Positions 24,821 to 37,233 are shown, numbered from the stretch's first letter. The stretch is DNA of 64,000 nucleotides from Oenanthe sinensis (GCA_028671895.1 CM053800.1:14777886-14841885); one strand, 5' to 3'. Numbers and translations are program-made. The notes: generated by a model not told the origin, from the sequence alone.

Positions 24821-24921
24821 TACATTACCTCAATAATTTTGTAAGAAAAAATCATAGTTTGAGAAATCCGGGACTATAATTAAAGTACATACCTTGCTTC
24901 TTTTATGATAGAACACTTACC

Positions 24922-27900
24922 TATTTAACATACCTAACTCACCAACCAGTTTGAGAAAGGTAGACTCATCAAGTGATTTGGTGAATATGTCTGCAATCTG
25001 TCTGTCAGTTGGAACAAAATGAAGTGTCATAATTCCATTTTCAACATGTTCTCTAATGAAATGATACTTCACATCAATGTGCTTTGTTCTAGAATGTTGT
25101 CTGGATTCTGTGCAATTTTAATAGTACTAGTATTGTCATAATATATAGGAATATTTGAGAATATTAGTCCATAATCAAGTAACTGATTTCTCATCCACAA
25201 AATTTGAGCACTGCAACTTCCAGCTGCTATGTATTCAGCCTCAGTTATTGAGGTTGAAACTGTTTGTTGTTTCTTCCTAAACCAATAAATTAACCTGTTG
25301 CCAAGAAATTGGCATTGACCTGTTGTGCTTTTCATGTCCACTTTGCATCCTACATAGTCAGAGTCTGAATAGCCAATTAATGAAAAATCAGACTCTCTAG
25401 GATACCAAAATCCCAGAGTCTGTGCACCTTTGAGATATCTACAAATTCTTCTCACAGCTATTAAATGTGATTCTCTAAGGTCAGCTTGAAATCTAGCACA
25501 TAGGAAAGTTGCAAACATTATATCTGGTCTACTAGCAATTAAATATAACAATGAGCCAATCATACCTCTATAGCTAGTGTTGTCAAGTTTCTTACCCTTT
25601 GAATCAGAGTCTAGCTTTGTGGCAGTTGACATGGGAGTTTTAGCAGTTGCACTGTCTTGTATATCAAACTTCTTCAATAGTTCTTTTAGATACTTTGATT
25701 GATTGATGAAAATGTCATCATCATTTTGTTTGACTTGAAGTCCCAAAAAGAAATTCAATTCTCACATCATGCTCATTTCATAATTTGACTGCATTAACTT
25801 GCTAAACTTTTCACAGAGTTTTTCATTAGTAGAACCAAAAATAATATCATCAACATAAATTTGAACAAGTAAAATATCACCTTTGTGTTTTCTAATAAAA
25901 AGAGTTTTGTCTATGGTACCTCTAATGAAGCCATTTTCAAGAAAATTTTTTGGTAGAGTTTCATACCATGCTCTTGGTGCTTGCTTCAATCCATATAGTG
26001 CCTTGTCAAACCTGTAAACATGATCATGAAACTTTGAATCAACAAATCCTGGTGATTGCTCCACATATACTTCTTCTTCCAACTTCCCATTCAAGAAGGC
26101 ACTTTTTACATCCATATGATACACCTTTAATTTTGAATGGGCTGCAAATGCTAGAAACATTCTGATAGCTTCCAATCTTGCTACTGGTACAAAAGTTTCA
26201 TCATAATCAATTCCTTCCTCCTGAGAGTATCCTTTTGCAACTAGCCTTGTTTTGTTTCTAATCACGGTCCCATTTTCATCAAACATATTTTTGAACACCC
26301 ATTTGGCTCCAATAATTGATCTATCTTTTGGTCTTGGTACAAGTTTCCAAACTTTATTTCTCTCAAATTCATTCAATTCTTCTTGCATTGCAATGATCCA
26401 ATCAGGGTCTTCTAATGCTTCCTCAAATTTCTTAGGTTCATTCTTTGAGAGAAAAAAGCTATAAAGACATTCATTTTGAGTGGCTGCTCTAATTTGTATA
26501 CCACTCTTAGGATCCCCAATTATCAAATCAAGAGTGTGATCCCTTGTCCATTTTCTAGCTGATGGAAGATTGATTCTTGAATTTGAATCTCCCCCTAAAT
26601 CATTGGCATTTCCTAAGTGAGAGTGATATTCAAATGAAGAGGCTCCCCCTGAATTTTTTGTCTCTAAGAATAATTCAGAGTTTCCTGATCCAGACCCTGA
26701 AGAGTTAGACTCTGAAAAACTTAATTCTGTCTGTCTAGACTCTGTATTGGCAGACACTGAATTATTTGGAGTTGAATTTTTTGGCTCACCCTCAGAGTGT
26801 GCAGGATTCCATATTTTTTCAGGAGTTATTTGAATCTCTTCATCCTCATCATCTTCTTCTATCTCAGAACTTTTGAAATATTTAAATTCCAAAGTTATAG
26901 ACTCTAATTCATCCTGCAATCCTGTAATCTTTTTGTCATTAAATGCAACATAAATAGATTCCATAACAATTCTGGTTCTGAGATTGAATACTCTGAATGC
27001 CTTTGTGTTTGATGCATATCCAAGAAAAATTGCTTCATCAGCCTTGGTTTCAAATTTGCTTAGATTTTCTGGATGTACTTTTAGTACAAAGCACTTGCAT
27101 CCAAATATGTGAAAATGCTTCATACTTGGCTTCTTGTTCTTTACCATCTCATATGGAGTCATTCTATGTATATTAATCAATGTACAATTTTGAGTGAAAC
27201 ATGTTGTACTTACTGCTTCAGCCCAAAAATATACTGGTAGTTTAGATTCTCCCAATATTGTTCTGGCAGCTTCTATGAGTGTTCTATTCTTTCTCTCCAC
27301 AAATCCATTTTGTTGGGGTGTTCCTGGTGTAGAAAATTGTTGAGTAATTCCCTTTGATGTATAGTATTCCTCCATGATTGCATTCTTGAATTCAGTACCA
27401 TTGTCACTTCTTAGAACTCTAACTATTTTCTTTGATTTTGTTTCCAGAAAAGTGATATGGTCTACTATGTGTTGTGAAGCTTCATCCTTTGAATGTAAAA
27501 AGAAAACCCATGTGAATCTTATAAAATCATCTTCAATGACAAGAGCATATTTCTTTTTGTTAATTGACATCACATTTACTGGACCAAATAAATCAAGATG
27601 TAATAAATAAAAGGGTTCAGAAATTATGTTTATTGTCTTGCTCTTGAATGATGTTTTCTTTTACTTTCCAGCTTGACATACTTCACAAAGTCAATCTTAC
27701 ACATAATCAACATGTGTTAATCCTCTCACAAGATTCTGTTTAACCAACTTGTTGAGTGTCTTGAAGTTTATGTGTGATAGTTTCTTGTGCCATTTCCAGC
27801 TTTCTTCAGTTGAGGCATTGCTGTATAAACATGTGACTTCATTGTAAATACAATCCACCAAGCTGGATGCATATATGTTACGATGCATGTGCCCTTTGAA

Positions 27901-28218
27901 AATCAAAATGCCTATCTCTTTGTTAGTTATAAGACACTATTTGTTGTCAAAGCCAGTATGGTAACCTTTATCTCCAAGTTGACTAATGCTGATTAGATTG
28001 TGTTTTAAGCCATCAACTAGAGCTACTTCTTCAATGATGACATTTCCAAGTACAATTTTGCCATATCCCAGTGTTTGTCCTTTATTGCCATCTCCAAATG
28101 ATACTTCTGGGCCAGCCATATCCACAAAGTCTGTAAGCAGAGATTTATTTCCAGTCATGTGTCCTGAGCATCCACTGTCCAGGATTAGGATTACTTTCTT
28201 TTCCCTAGTTTCCTGCAT
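24922..28218 (-). pseudogene. Element B pol (protease, integrase, RT, RNase H), broken
   Basis: Reads leftwards from an ATG at 28218. The protease motif LDSGCSGHMTG lies 13 codons in. Stops interrupt near 27937 and 27697. The stretch 27573-25762 (603 codons) keeps the integrase pair D57 (SDNGTEF) and E93 (FVERKNR), 35 residues apart, and the RT motif YVDDI. A single in-frame TGA at 25764-25762 replaces the glycine codon between SMM and ELNFFLGLQ; reading continues to 25069 through RNase H (GYSDSDYVG, STSITEAEYIA). After 25100 the last part is frameshifted, and similarity ends near 24922 (ELGML-like). The order PR-INT-RT-RH is Ty1/copia. The element cannot supply its own enzymes. Confidence 0.9.
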
Positions 28219-28229
28219 ACATAAAACAA

Positions 28230-30475
28230 CTAGTTAGATGTTTTGGGGATCCAAACAGTTTTGAATCCTTTTCTACTAACTTTATGTGAAACAGGTTTAG
28301 AGTTCTTCACTTTTGTTTTACCTGTCTCATTTATTGCTTTAGACTCTGGTGGAGTATTGATAGTGTCATACCAATTTTTAGCAATTGAAGATTTTAGCTC
28401 ATAAAAATTATAATACAAATCATGATATTCTCTACACATATAAATAGAATGAAATATGATATCACAGTGATAACAAGGCTTTTATGGAATGTAGTGACTT
28501 TTTAGAGTTTGTGGAGGAATAGACTCTGATTTCTTCTCAATTTTTGCTTTACAGTCTATAGCTAAATGGTTGAGGTTGCCACATCTGTAACACTTCTTTC
28601 TAGGAGTATTAGAATCCTTTTTATAGTTATTGGCCTTGTTTATGTCTTCCTTACCATACCTATTTCTCCTAGTTTTGGTAGACTCTGATAAGTTCTCTAG
28701 CCTTTCCTTTAACTTAGACTTAGACAAGTACCATATGTTAATGTTTTTCTTGGACTTATTTGATCCTAGTTCATCTGACTTTTTATCAACAACAGAGGGA
28801 AGATTGACAAATGAGTTTGTGGTTTCTTTAGGTAAATCATTTCTTTAATTCAGAAATCATAAACTTAACCGGGATAAAGGTAATTTTGTCTTAGTCTTAT
28901 TAATTTGACTAGCTTCATCAATGTTATCTTTCTCAACAATAGGTCTTTTGCCTTGACTCTTGTCGTAGCCTAGACTAGCAGTTTGACACACATGTTGATT
29001 ATTGAGAATTTCCTGAACTTTTCTTCCAGAGTCTGTCCAGACTCTGAACTTAAGTCTTTCTTCCTCTAGTTCTTTCTTAACATAGTCAAAGGCTTTCAAG
29101 ATTTCAGTGTAGTTGTGACTATATTTCTCAGAATCCTTTTTGTGTTGTTCCATTAATTTTAACTCAGACTCTAAATGATCATTCCTGTTTGTCAAGGTTA
29201 AATTTTCTTCTCTTAGCCTTTCACTTTCACTAGTGAGAGATCTACAGTTTGTCATTATTTTATTAACCTCTATTTCACAATTTTTATACCATCAGAGTCT
29301 AAATTAAGTAACGATTCAGGAGTGAAGATTGATACCTGAGTTTTAGGAGATGAGAGTTCTTTGGGAGATTGTGATTTTCTTGAGGAGGATGCCATCAATG
29401 CTAAATTTTCATAATCAATTTTATCCTGTGAGCTTGAATCTGCCCAATCCTTTCTTGTTGATAGAAGTGATTTCCCTTTTCCTTGACTTTTTAACTTTAT
29501 GCATTCACTAGCAAAGTGCCTCAATATTCCACAGTAGAAACACTTGATCTTTGCTTTGTCAAGTTTGATTATAGTGCTCTCGCTCTTCTCAACCTTCTCA
29601 TCTTCCTTCTTAAGTGATGGCCTCTTACTAAATTTGCCAGTTCTTTTGTTAAATTTCATTCTTTTGAAATTTTATGCAAACATAGCCATCATTTGACTTA
29701 GATCAATCTCTTCATCAGAATCAGAGTATGTGTCAGTAGACTCTGACTCCTCAACAACTTTACCCTTCTTCCTTGAATCCTTGATTCTAGCTTCTGTGGG
29801 TTGTTCCTGTTGTTCTTTCTCAGACTCCATTAAGAGTGCCACAGATTTTGTCTTTACAGATTTCTTATTCTTCATATGTTGCATCTCTAAATTATATGTC
29901 TTGAGTCTTCCATACAATTCTTCTAGAGTTATGTCATCCAAATCTCTAGCTTCCCTTATGGCTGTTATTTTGTTGCCCCACTCTTCAGAAAGTGCTCTTA
30001 GAAACTTGGTGTTTGTATCTTCATAATCATAAACCTTACCAAGCATAGCCATCTCATTCAAGAGTTTTGTAAACCTATCATACATCTCAGTAATAGATTC
30101 CCCAGATTTAGCTTCAAAATACTCATACTCTTGAATTAGCAAAGACCTAGCATTCTTCCTGACATCTTTAGTCCCTTGACAGTGCACTTCAAGTTTTATC
30201 CACATATCCTTAGTAGTTTTGCATGATATAACATATTTTGTAATAACAGAATCCAAACTGTTAAAGAGAATGTTTTTGACCTTTGCCGCTTTAAGGACAT
30301 TCTCTTTGTCCTCTTTTGTCCATTCAGCCTTTGGCTTTTCAATGAAGTGTTCTTCAGTTACTTTACCTTCTTCAACGATTTGAGGCATAAGCTTTAAGGG
30401 AACATAGGGTCCTTCATAAATCCTTTCAAGATAGTCAAGGTTTGTAGCTTCTGGATTATGCAGCATCTTAATAAT
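28230..30475 (-). pseudogene. Element B gag, broken
   Basis: A UBN2-type retrotransposon Gag domain occupies 30466-29672 (motifs YLERIYEGPYVPLKL, LLIQEYEYFEAKSGES, LRALSEEWGNKI). A TAA near 29670 precedes 29659-29270, which has a CCHC knuckle (CFYCGILRHFASEC). A frameshift near 29260 leads into 29255-28857 (coiled coil) and, after stops, 28727-28482 with a second CCHC (CYRCGNLNHLAIDC). 28439-28230 ends in VWIPKTSN and TAG. Two knuckles with a coiled coil between them is the Sirevirus Gag plan. The N-terminus is missing: Gag homology begins about ten bases after the PBS-like site. Confidence 0.88.
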
Positions 30476-30486
30476 CTTTGATACCA
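30476..30486 (-). promoter_or_regulatory. Element B primer binding site (mutated)
   Basis: ctttgatacca is the reverse complement of tggtatcaaag, one substitution from the initiator-Met primer site tggtatcagag, two bases from the 5' LTR end. Confidence 0.75.
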
Positions 30487-30488
30487 AT

Positions 30489-31228
30489 TGTTGTCCTAGT
30501 TGCACAAGTGAAAGGGGGGTTGAATACTTGTGTACTTTTTGTGCTTGATTAAAATCACTCGGTATGAATTAAAGACTTGAAAATAGAACAAAGATTAAAC
30601 ACAAAGATATGAATGAAAATTATTTATATTATTGATGTGTAAATACAAACTCTCCTAAGGTGTCCACAAACCCTAGCAGCTTCTCTGTATTTCTCACAGC
30701 AACTCTCTCTATCTCTATGCTCTCAAAAACTTCGACTTATTTCATACTTTTTAATTAGGTTACATAGAGTGTTTATATAGATGGATGCCTATCAACTAAT
30801 AACAGAAAATTAAATTATAATCGGAATATAATTCCTAATTATTAGCTGAAAGTTTCCTTCTGCAATTCTCCTTCCTTCCCATAGCATATCTGCAATATTT
30901 TTGGCTTTATCTACGAAGACTTCCCTTTTCTGTAATCTTCATCCAAATTCAGCTTTGACTTCATACACTCTGAAATCTTCAGACCCTGCCAGACTATAGA
31001 CTCTGATAGACTATAGACTCTGATCATTTGTAGACTTTGACATGTTGTAGACTCTGATCTCCATCTAGACTCTAGTTTCACTTTCTACAGAAAATCTTCT
31101 AAGTACAAGAATGTTGACTAACTAGACTCTGATTAAAAAATTTAGAAACAAGAAAGACTTATTACAAATAACTATGTTAAATCATATTCTAGTATTTTGT
31201 ACATCATCAAATGAATATATTCCTAACA
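30489..31228 (-). repeat. Element B 5' LTR
   Basis: 740 bp, from tgttgtcctag to attcctaaca on the plus strand. It aligns with 10364-11138 but differs by many substitutions and by a gap of about 35 bp in the agactctga array (here about 30965-31135). The TATA-like site is near 30771. Confidence 0.85.
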
Positions 31229-31584
31229 ATTAATTTAATTATTATGATATTTTGATAAATCAGAAATGTGAAGTAACTAAATTACTTGGCTCTCAGTTAG
31301 CCATGTATGCAGGTTAGTAAAGACTACACTGTAAAGTAGCAAAGCCTCGTCTTTGTGATACATTCGTTCAGTTGCATTCAAGAGAGATACAGAGAATTCA
31401 GAAGAAAACACAGAAACCATTAACATTGTTCTAAGCTGTTTAGTATTGATTGGTCGTATTAATCTTGTAACCGTACCTAGTGAATCAATTGTAGTTAATC
31501 TCTAGATTAGAATGTAGCACCCTCATGGTTTATATTAATATAATGATATATTCCTCGAATCGAACTTTGTTAATGTGCATCACT
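31229..31584 (+). other. Probable continuation of the element E LTR
   Basis: Non-coding sequence with LTR-leader character (ttcaagagagatacagagaa at about 31379). It directly follows element B and so continues the target that reads up to 10363. No primer site follows it before the next LTR. Confidence 0.35.
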
Positions 31585-33049
31585 TGTTAGTATTGGTGTA
31601 CTAGAGACAATACTATTATGTTTTATTGAAAACAATTATAGATTATGTTATATTGATTATTGAATAAATATTTATTGTGTCTTTATTTACTGTGTAATAA
31701 ATTGAAAGCATAATAAATGTCCTTGAAATTTTGATACGTACTATATATATCTTTAAGTATGTGATTTAAAAATGAGATTATATGAATAATATCTTATTCC
31801 TAAAATTCCCTAGTCAATTATTATTATTTAAGAACAATAATAATGCACAAAGACAAGTATGTTTGTTGACAGATGACCACATCTCATTGATCATATGTAT
31901 GGTGATACTAAAGTCAAGAACATAAGTGCATTTCTCAATGCATGGCACTGGAATGACCCGTCGTGAGATTCTACATGTTAATAAATATCATAAGTAATTC
32001 TCACTATGATAATTCTGTAATGATCCTCTGACTTGAAATCATTATATTTCAATACGAGAATTAATATACTTTCATAACACTCAAAGTTACCTTTAACCGG
32101 GTAATGATAAAGGTGGATATTGGGTATACTATGAATCGTATGAGAAATATGAATGATAGATAAAGGATTTAACCATTTTATTTTAGGAGTGATATTATTG
32201 GCCTCTTGATTGAGTGAGACTATAAAATGCATGGCCGTGCTCAAATGTTGATTTGTTTAATAGTCTAGTCATTCATCAAGAAAACTTTGTTTAAATGTTG
32301 AAAAGGATGACACAATACATGTCTTGAGTTTAATCTATAAAATAAGATTAAAATGATAATATTACATTTTACATTATTCACGAAAGGCTTAATTGAATCA
32401 CCGATTTAATTATTATTACTTGGGTAGCAATGATGTATTACTAGATGTCATTCATTGTTTATAATTTTATTATTGGATAATAAAACTATTGTCAACGTCA
32501 TAATAACCTAGAGTGTCACACACAAAGAATGCTTTAAATTTGGATTATTTATTTAAATTGTGAATTTAAATATAATTATTATTAATTTGAATTTATTTAA
32601 TTAATTGAGTTTGACTTGATTAATTGAAATAATTACCATTCATTTTTATTAATAAAACCAAATCAGGTTGGGTTTTTGAAGCCCAAATCAGATTAGGTTA
32701 TACATCTCTAGCCTGCATATAAATATATAATGATGTATTATTTTTCACACACTTCTTGAAATTTGTTTTGAGAGAAAACCCTAGCGGCCCCATACAAGAG
32801 AGAGGCAAGGAAATCTGTGAGAAAGAAGGAGGCTAAAGAAGGTAATCCAAGGCTAGTACCATCAAGGAAATCGTTTCTAGGTGATTGCAGTTAGGACCTT
32901 CATTAAACACACTCACTTAAAGCTTCGAAAAGGTCAGACACTAATCCACAAATTAAATATTGTGTTTTCACATGGATCCTGCAGAGGGTTTCGATTTTTT
33001 GGTTTTTTTTCACGTTTATTCCACTGCGTTTGATGCTCGAAACCCTTCA
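31585..33049 (+). mobile_element. LTR F, single copy with primer site
   Basis: Starts tgttagtattgg and ends gaaacccttca, immediately before a PBS. It has a TATA region (gcatataaatatataatg at about 32716) followed by an A/G-rich leader with gagaaaaccctag. Only one copy is present, so the left end is inferred from the TG and is uncertain. Orientation is plus because the PBS is on its right. Confidence 0.55.
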
Positions 33050-33050
33050 A

Positions 33051-33062
33051 TGGTATCATAGC
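33051..33062 (+). promoter_or_regulatory. Primer binding site of F
   Basis: tggtatcatagc is one substitution from tggtatcagagc, one base after the LTR's final CA. Confidence 0.65.
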
Positions 33063-33698
33063 TACTTGCAAAATAATTTAATTCGTTATGTGTTTAACTG
33101 ACCATTTTGTTAAGGCAATGGGCAGAAATGCGGTTCTTATTATAACAGATTAGTGTCCTGTAATGAAGATTGTTGTACCTGCCTCATTTCATTCAAAAAA
33201 TGGTTTGGTTGCTAGTAAATACTGTTTATGTATGTGGCATATAATAGAGAAATTTCCTATTAAGGTGAGGTTTTTTTTCCAGAATTTCCATTTATATATA
33301 AATGATGAATTATAAAATTGATGAAATTTGTAAACCTTAGGACAACTTTTGACACAAAATGACAATGTTCTATTTGTTAATTCTCTATACTTTCAAAACA
33401 CAGTCTTTCAAATTTGTTCAAAATCATGTTTTACGGATTAGTTTGAGACCTGCCTTGAAAAATGAAAATCTTGTAATTTGATGATCCTGAGATTTAATTG
33501 TGTTATTTTGATTTGATAAGTTGTAAGACCTTTTGTGCACGAATTTGACATTGTTGAAAAAATGTAGTCGGGATAATAAATTTGAAACTTTTGGTGTCGT
33601 AGTATTTTTTACTGAAGGCTGTCAAATGAAATGTAAAAGAAAAAATTGTGTTCCAAACTCTTCTAACTCAAAATTGCACATGTTATTCCTTTTTATTC
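33063..33698. other. F interior remnant, non-coding
   Basis: About 640 AT-rich bases after the F primer site, without gag or pol similarity, up to the insertion point of element A. Sequence right of A (53281 on) does not obviously resume an element interior. Confidence 0.4.
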
Positions 33699-33703
33699 CA
33701 GTC
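33699..33703. repeat. Target site duplication of A (left)
   Basis: cagtc lies immediately left of the 5' LTR; the identical cagtc is at 53276-53280. Confidence 0.95.
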
Positions 33704-34835
33704 TGTGAGATACAGTCTTATGGATTAGGTTTTGATTATTTTGTCTTAATGATAAGTGTAAATTAAATTAGCATTAGGAAGTTACTAATTAATATAGTAA
33801 TCCTCCCTTAGGTTATTCAAAGTGACAATCAACGAGAAGAAAGTCAAATTGAGTCAAACTGCTTTTATAAACAAATCTAAATGATTTTCTTTCTACATAT
33901 ATTTAGATAAGATTTATCAAAATAATGATAAAATCAAATCTAATTTATATATGTTATAGTTGAGGCATATACTGAAGATGAACAAACAAAGTATTTTAAC
34001 ACTGCTTTTACGAAACAGAAAATGTGTTATCTATTCAAAAGAGTGTTTGTTTTAAAGGTTTTCAAGAGAATATATTTTCAATATATTTTCTAAATATATT
34101 TGTACAATTTATCTTCAACAAAGTTCTGCCTAGATATAAAATACAGATTTTATCCCTGAAGCCCTGAATTGTCCTATTTCTTTGGATAATCTGTATTTTA
34201 ATTCAAATTAAATATTCCTTGGACTTCATAGTCATTATTATTTTAAGAATATTATATTTGAATATGTTTTGAGTCAAAACTTTAGTCCAAACGTTGACAA
34301 GTTCCGACAAAGGGCTATCGAGTATTGTTTCAGACTATAGGGACAGCGAAACAATCTTTTTCTCAAAGTAATATCTACACATGTCCAAATGACTTGAAAC
34401 TTGGGGAATGTCATTAGAATATTGAAAAAGAATTTTAGGATTTTTTTCATAATTTTTGGGTGACTTTTATTTTTGGCCTGTATTCCCGATATCGTTATTG
34501 GTTGTTCGGTCAATTAAAAGTCAATGAAGGTCAACTCCAAATTGAGTAGGATTTTGACCATGACCTATTGGGATTATTCCCAGATGGTTCCCAAATTTTC
34601 ATAATTTTTGGAGCATATTTTGAAAAACGTCATATTTCCAACGTATCGTTCGGTTTCGTGTTTATTAGCTTTATTAATTAACTGAATGATGTTAGCACGT
34701 TTTTCCAAGCACCTATGTGGCCTCTTTCAGCTGATACAACTTTAATTTGAATTGTTGTGGCTCTCCTTGCTCCATGTAAACCCTTGTCCCCTTGTCCCCT
34801 TTTTAAAATAAATCAAAAATGCCCCATTTTTGGCC

Positions 34836-34843
34836 TATAAATA
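34836..34843 (+). promoter_or_regulatory. TATA box of the A 5' LTR
   Basis: tataaata in ggcctataaataaagccctc, followed by a C-rich stretch where transcription would start. The duplicate in the 3' LTR is at 50880-50887. Confidence 0.7.
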
Positions 34844-35479
34844 AAGCCCTCCCCCCACACCATTTCTCAAGCCTTTTAGTGCCAAGTATATGCTGCAAAT
34901 TTCTCTCCCAAGAAGCTCTCAAGATCAGTAGCTTTTCATCTCCAAGAGTTCTTGCCCTTTAAGCTTAGTTCTTACATAGATCTTACCCCTTTCAAGCTTA
35001 AAAACCCATATACTTGCACTTTAAACACACCAACCGTACAAGTCCCTTTAGGCTACCCAAAGACCATATACCTACTGCCCTTAGACTTGTTTAGTTGCCC
35101 CCAAAGTTATACCAAAAGTTCACTTTCCGGCGATTTTCCGGCGACTTTTTCCGGCGACTACTTTTTGTGTGTTTTGGCTTCAAAATTGGCTTTTTCTCTT
35201 GATTTCTCTCTAGATCTTAAGGGTTACAAGTTGATTCCATTTTTATGTGTTAGTACACATATTAGGCAGATTATAAATAGATTTGTGCTTGCTTGGTTTG
35301 TTTGTTAGATCTATTATATAGTTAGCCTTGTCTACGATTTATATAGTTACGTGCTTAAATTGTTTGTTTGTTGTTTTCTATATAAATTGTGGTAACCGTT
35401 GGAAGAGCCTTACTATATACTCTTGCTCTTCACAACAAAGTTGTTTATATCCTCGGTGTAGGCTTCCGGGATTAATAAC

Positions 35480-36040
35480 GACTCCAAGTTACTTAAATTC
35501 CGAGTAGAGACCGATTTGTATAAATCTCATAACGAGGTATAAGCAAAAGGACTCCTTGTTGAATTTGGTAATTAAACTAGCTTCTATTCCAAGTTGAGAC
35601 CTACTTGTATAAGTCTTATTTAGAGACATAAACAAAAGGACTCCTTGTTGATAAGTTGCAAGTTAACTCATTTTATTTCCGAGTTGAGATTCCATTCGTA
35701 TAAGTCTAAATTATTAGACATAAACGAACTTCTCCTTGTTTGAAATAAAAAGAGGCATAAACTAACTTATATTCCGAGATTAGAATATTCGTATAAATCT
35801 CATATATTATTTAGAGATATAAACGAAGCTCTCTCGTAGAATATTTGTAAAGTTTAAGCTCACTTTAATTCCGAGTCGAGAATTTTTGTATAAGTCTATA
35901 TATTAAGACATAAACAAAAATACTCCTTGTTTGAATTATTAAGTGAAAGAAGCCAACATTAATTCCGAGTTAGATACTATTCGTATAAGTCGAGGTACGA
36001 CATAAACGAAACATCCTCGTTGAATCTTATTGGTTTATTT
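35480..36040 (+). repeat. Seven-unit hairpin-like array in the A LTR
   Basis: Units of about 80-95 bp each contain ttccgagt..gag, then gtataagtct, a short loop, agacataaac, then (a)ctccttgtt. gtataagtct and agacataaac are imperfectly complementary, so each unit could fold. The same array is at about 51524-52084 in the 3' LTR. Confidence 0.75.
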
Positions 36041-36749
36041 CGAGTGAGTTTTAAAGGCCAACTTAATTGTTGCTCTAGGCCTTATAAACAACTTGATTTC
36101 TGAAACGAGCTTGACATAAGTCAAGTCAATATATTCGGCCATTAGATTAGATCATATACCCCGGCCTTATATATCGAACAAAAATAAATAAAGTAGTTAG
36201 AAAACGTACTTGATCTCATTCAAGTCAAATATATTTGGTCTATAACTTGACCTTATATATCCCTATATATATTATATATATATTTAATTTAAGTGCTTGC
36301 ATTCATACGCTTTACATATCGCTTTTACTTTAGCATACGCACTTAAATTACTGCATACACGTTCACACACAACGTGTGGTTCGTCCTTCTCACGAAGCGA
36401 CTTACCCCGACTCACATTTATATATTCTGTTGCTTCGGCTATATTATATATATCTGTTTGTCTCCGGTCTAGTACAGTAATATACTAGTCCACCAATCTT
36501 CTTTTATTAAACAGGGTTATTAAGTCGTAGTACTGGTTGTCTAGACTTTGCTAGTGAGGTGAAGTGAAGTGAGGTGATCCTTGTTCTAAGACCCAAGTCC
36601 TAGGCACGCCGACGGGAAGTTGGGTGTCTCTGCACCGTGAGGAAAAGGAAAGACCCAAGACCTAAGACCTAAGATCCAAGACCTACAGAGGGTTAGAGGA
36701 ACATAGTCTACGCAGGGTTGTAATTTATTTTTTCTTACTTGTATTTGAG

Positions 36750-36900
36750 GAGGTAACGGGAAGTTACGCTCCAAGATAAACTTGTAAGGGTTCTACTTAG
36801 ATTGTGAGGAGGTAGCGGGGAGTTACGCTCCAAGATTAGTCTAGTAGGGTTTGCTATTGTATTTTGAGGGGTTAACGGGGAGTTAAGGTCCGAGATAAAT
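36750..36900 (+). repeat. Three-copy ggtaacggggagttacgctcc repeat in A U5
   Basis: gaggtaacgggaagttacgc, gaggtagcggggagttacgc and gggttaacggggagttaagg recur at about 60-70 bp spacing. Each contains the arms gtaac/gttac, a possible small hairpin. The duplicate copy is at about 52794-52944. Confidence 0.75.
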
Positions 36901-37233
36901 ACATAGTGGTTGTAACAGGCTTCTCCGCCGCTATAAGGAGTGAATCTTTTTATAGTGGGAAAATCTCGAGTTCAGGGAGGGACTCGGGGACTGGACTAGG
37001 GGTGAGCGGATCCGTTAGGGGATTGCGCCATCGCAAACCAGGATAAAAATCTTGTGTGTGGTGCTCCATTTCTTTACTCTCTTTTAATTTCCGCATTTGA
37101 TTTACTAGTTGACTAGTAACATTTTTAAAAGAGAAGAGAAAATTTTAAAACGCTAAGCTCTAATTTTTAAAAGGGTATTAAGCTATTCAACCCCCCCTTC
37201 TAGCTAATACCCCATCCTTACGGACCCAACAGT

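Larger units (their letters stand above)
10364..31228 (-). mobile_element. Element B: old Sirevirus-like Ty1/copia element, inserted in E, hosting N
   Basis: Read on the minus strand: 5' LTR 31228-30489, PBS-like site, gag, pol, third-ORF remnants, PPT, 3' LTR 11138-10364. Element N (11311-23246) interrupts the third-ORF/3' region. Without N the element is about 8.9 kb. The flanks cttaa (10359-10363) and attaa (31229-31233) match in four of five bases, consistent with a mutated target duplication. The LTRs differ by many substitutions and a length difference (775 versus 740 bp), and all ORFs are broken, so it is much older than A or N. Confidence 0.85.
33704..37231 (+). repeat. Element A 5' LTR
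   Basis: Starts tgtgagatacag and ends cggacccaaca. Contains a TATA box at 34836-34843, three ccggcgac-type CpG repeats at about 35130-35160, a seven-unit hairpin-like repeat (35480-36040) and a run of three 60-70 bp units at 36750-36900. It supplies promoter and polyadenylation functions for the element; no protein is credible within it. Confidence 0.97.

Noticed and set aside
25069..25758. Separate short RNase H gene on the minus strand
   Set aside because: It is the same frame as the upstream pol part, separated by one TGA; the apparent start is a TTG. It is pol, not a gene of its own.
31978..32244. 88-codon minus-strand open stretch in LTR F
   Set aside because: Within an LTR, no domain, AT-rich chance opening.
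34952..35308. 118-codon open stretch in the A 5' LTR (and its twin at 50996-51352)
   Set aside because: It starts at a TTG in the LTR, has no domain, and is present twice only because the LTR is. The first ATG after the TATA box gives a short peptide. Treated as chance.
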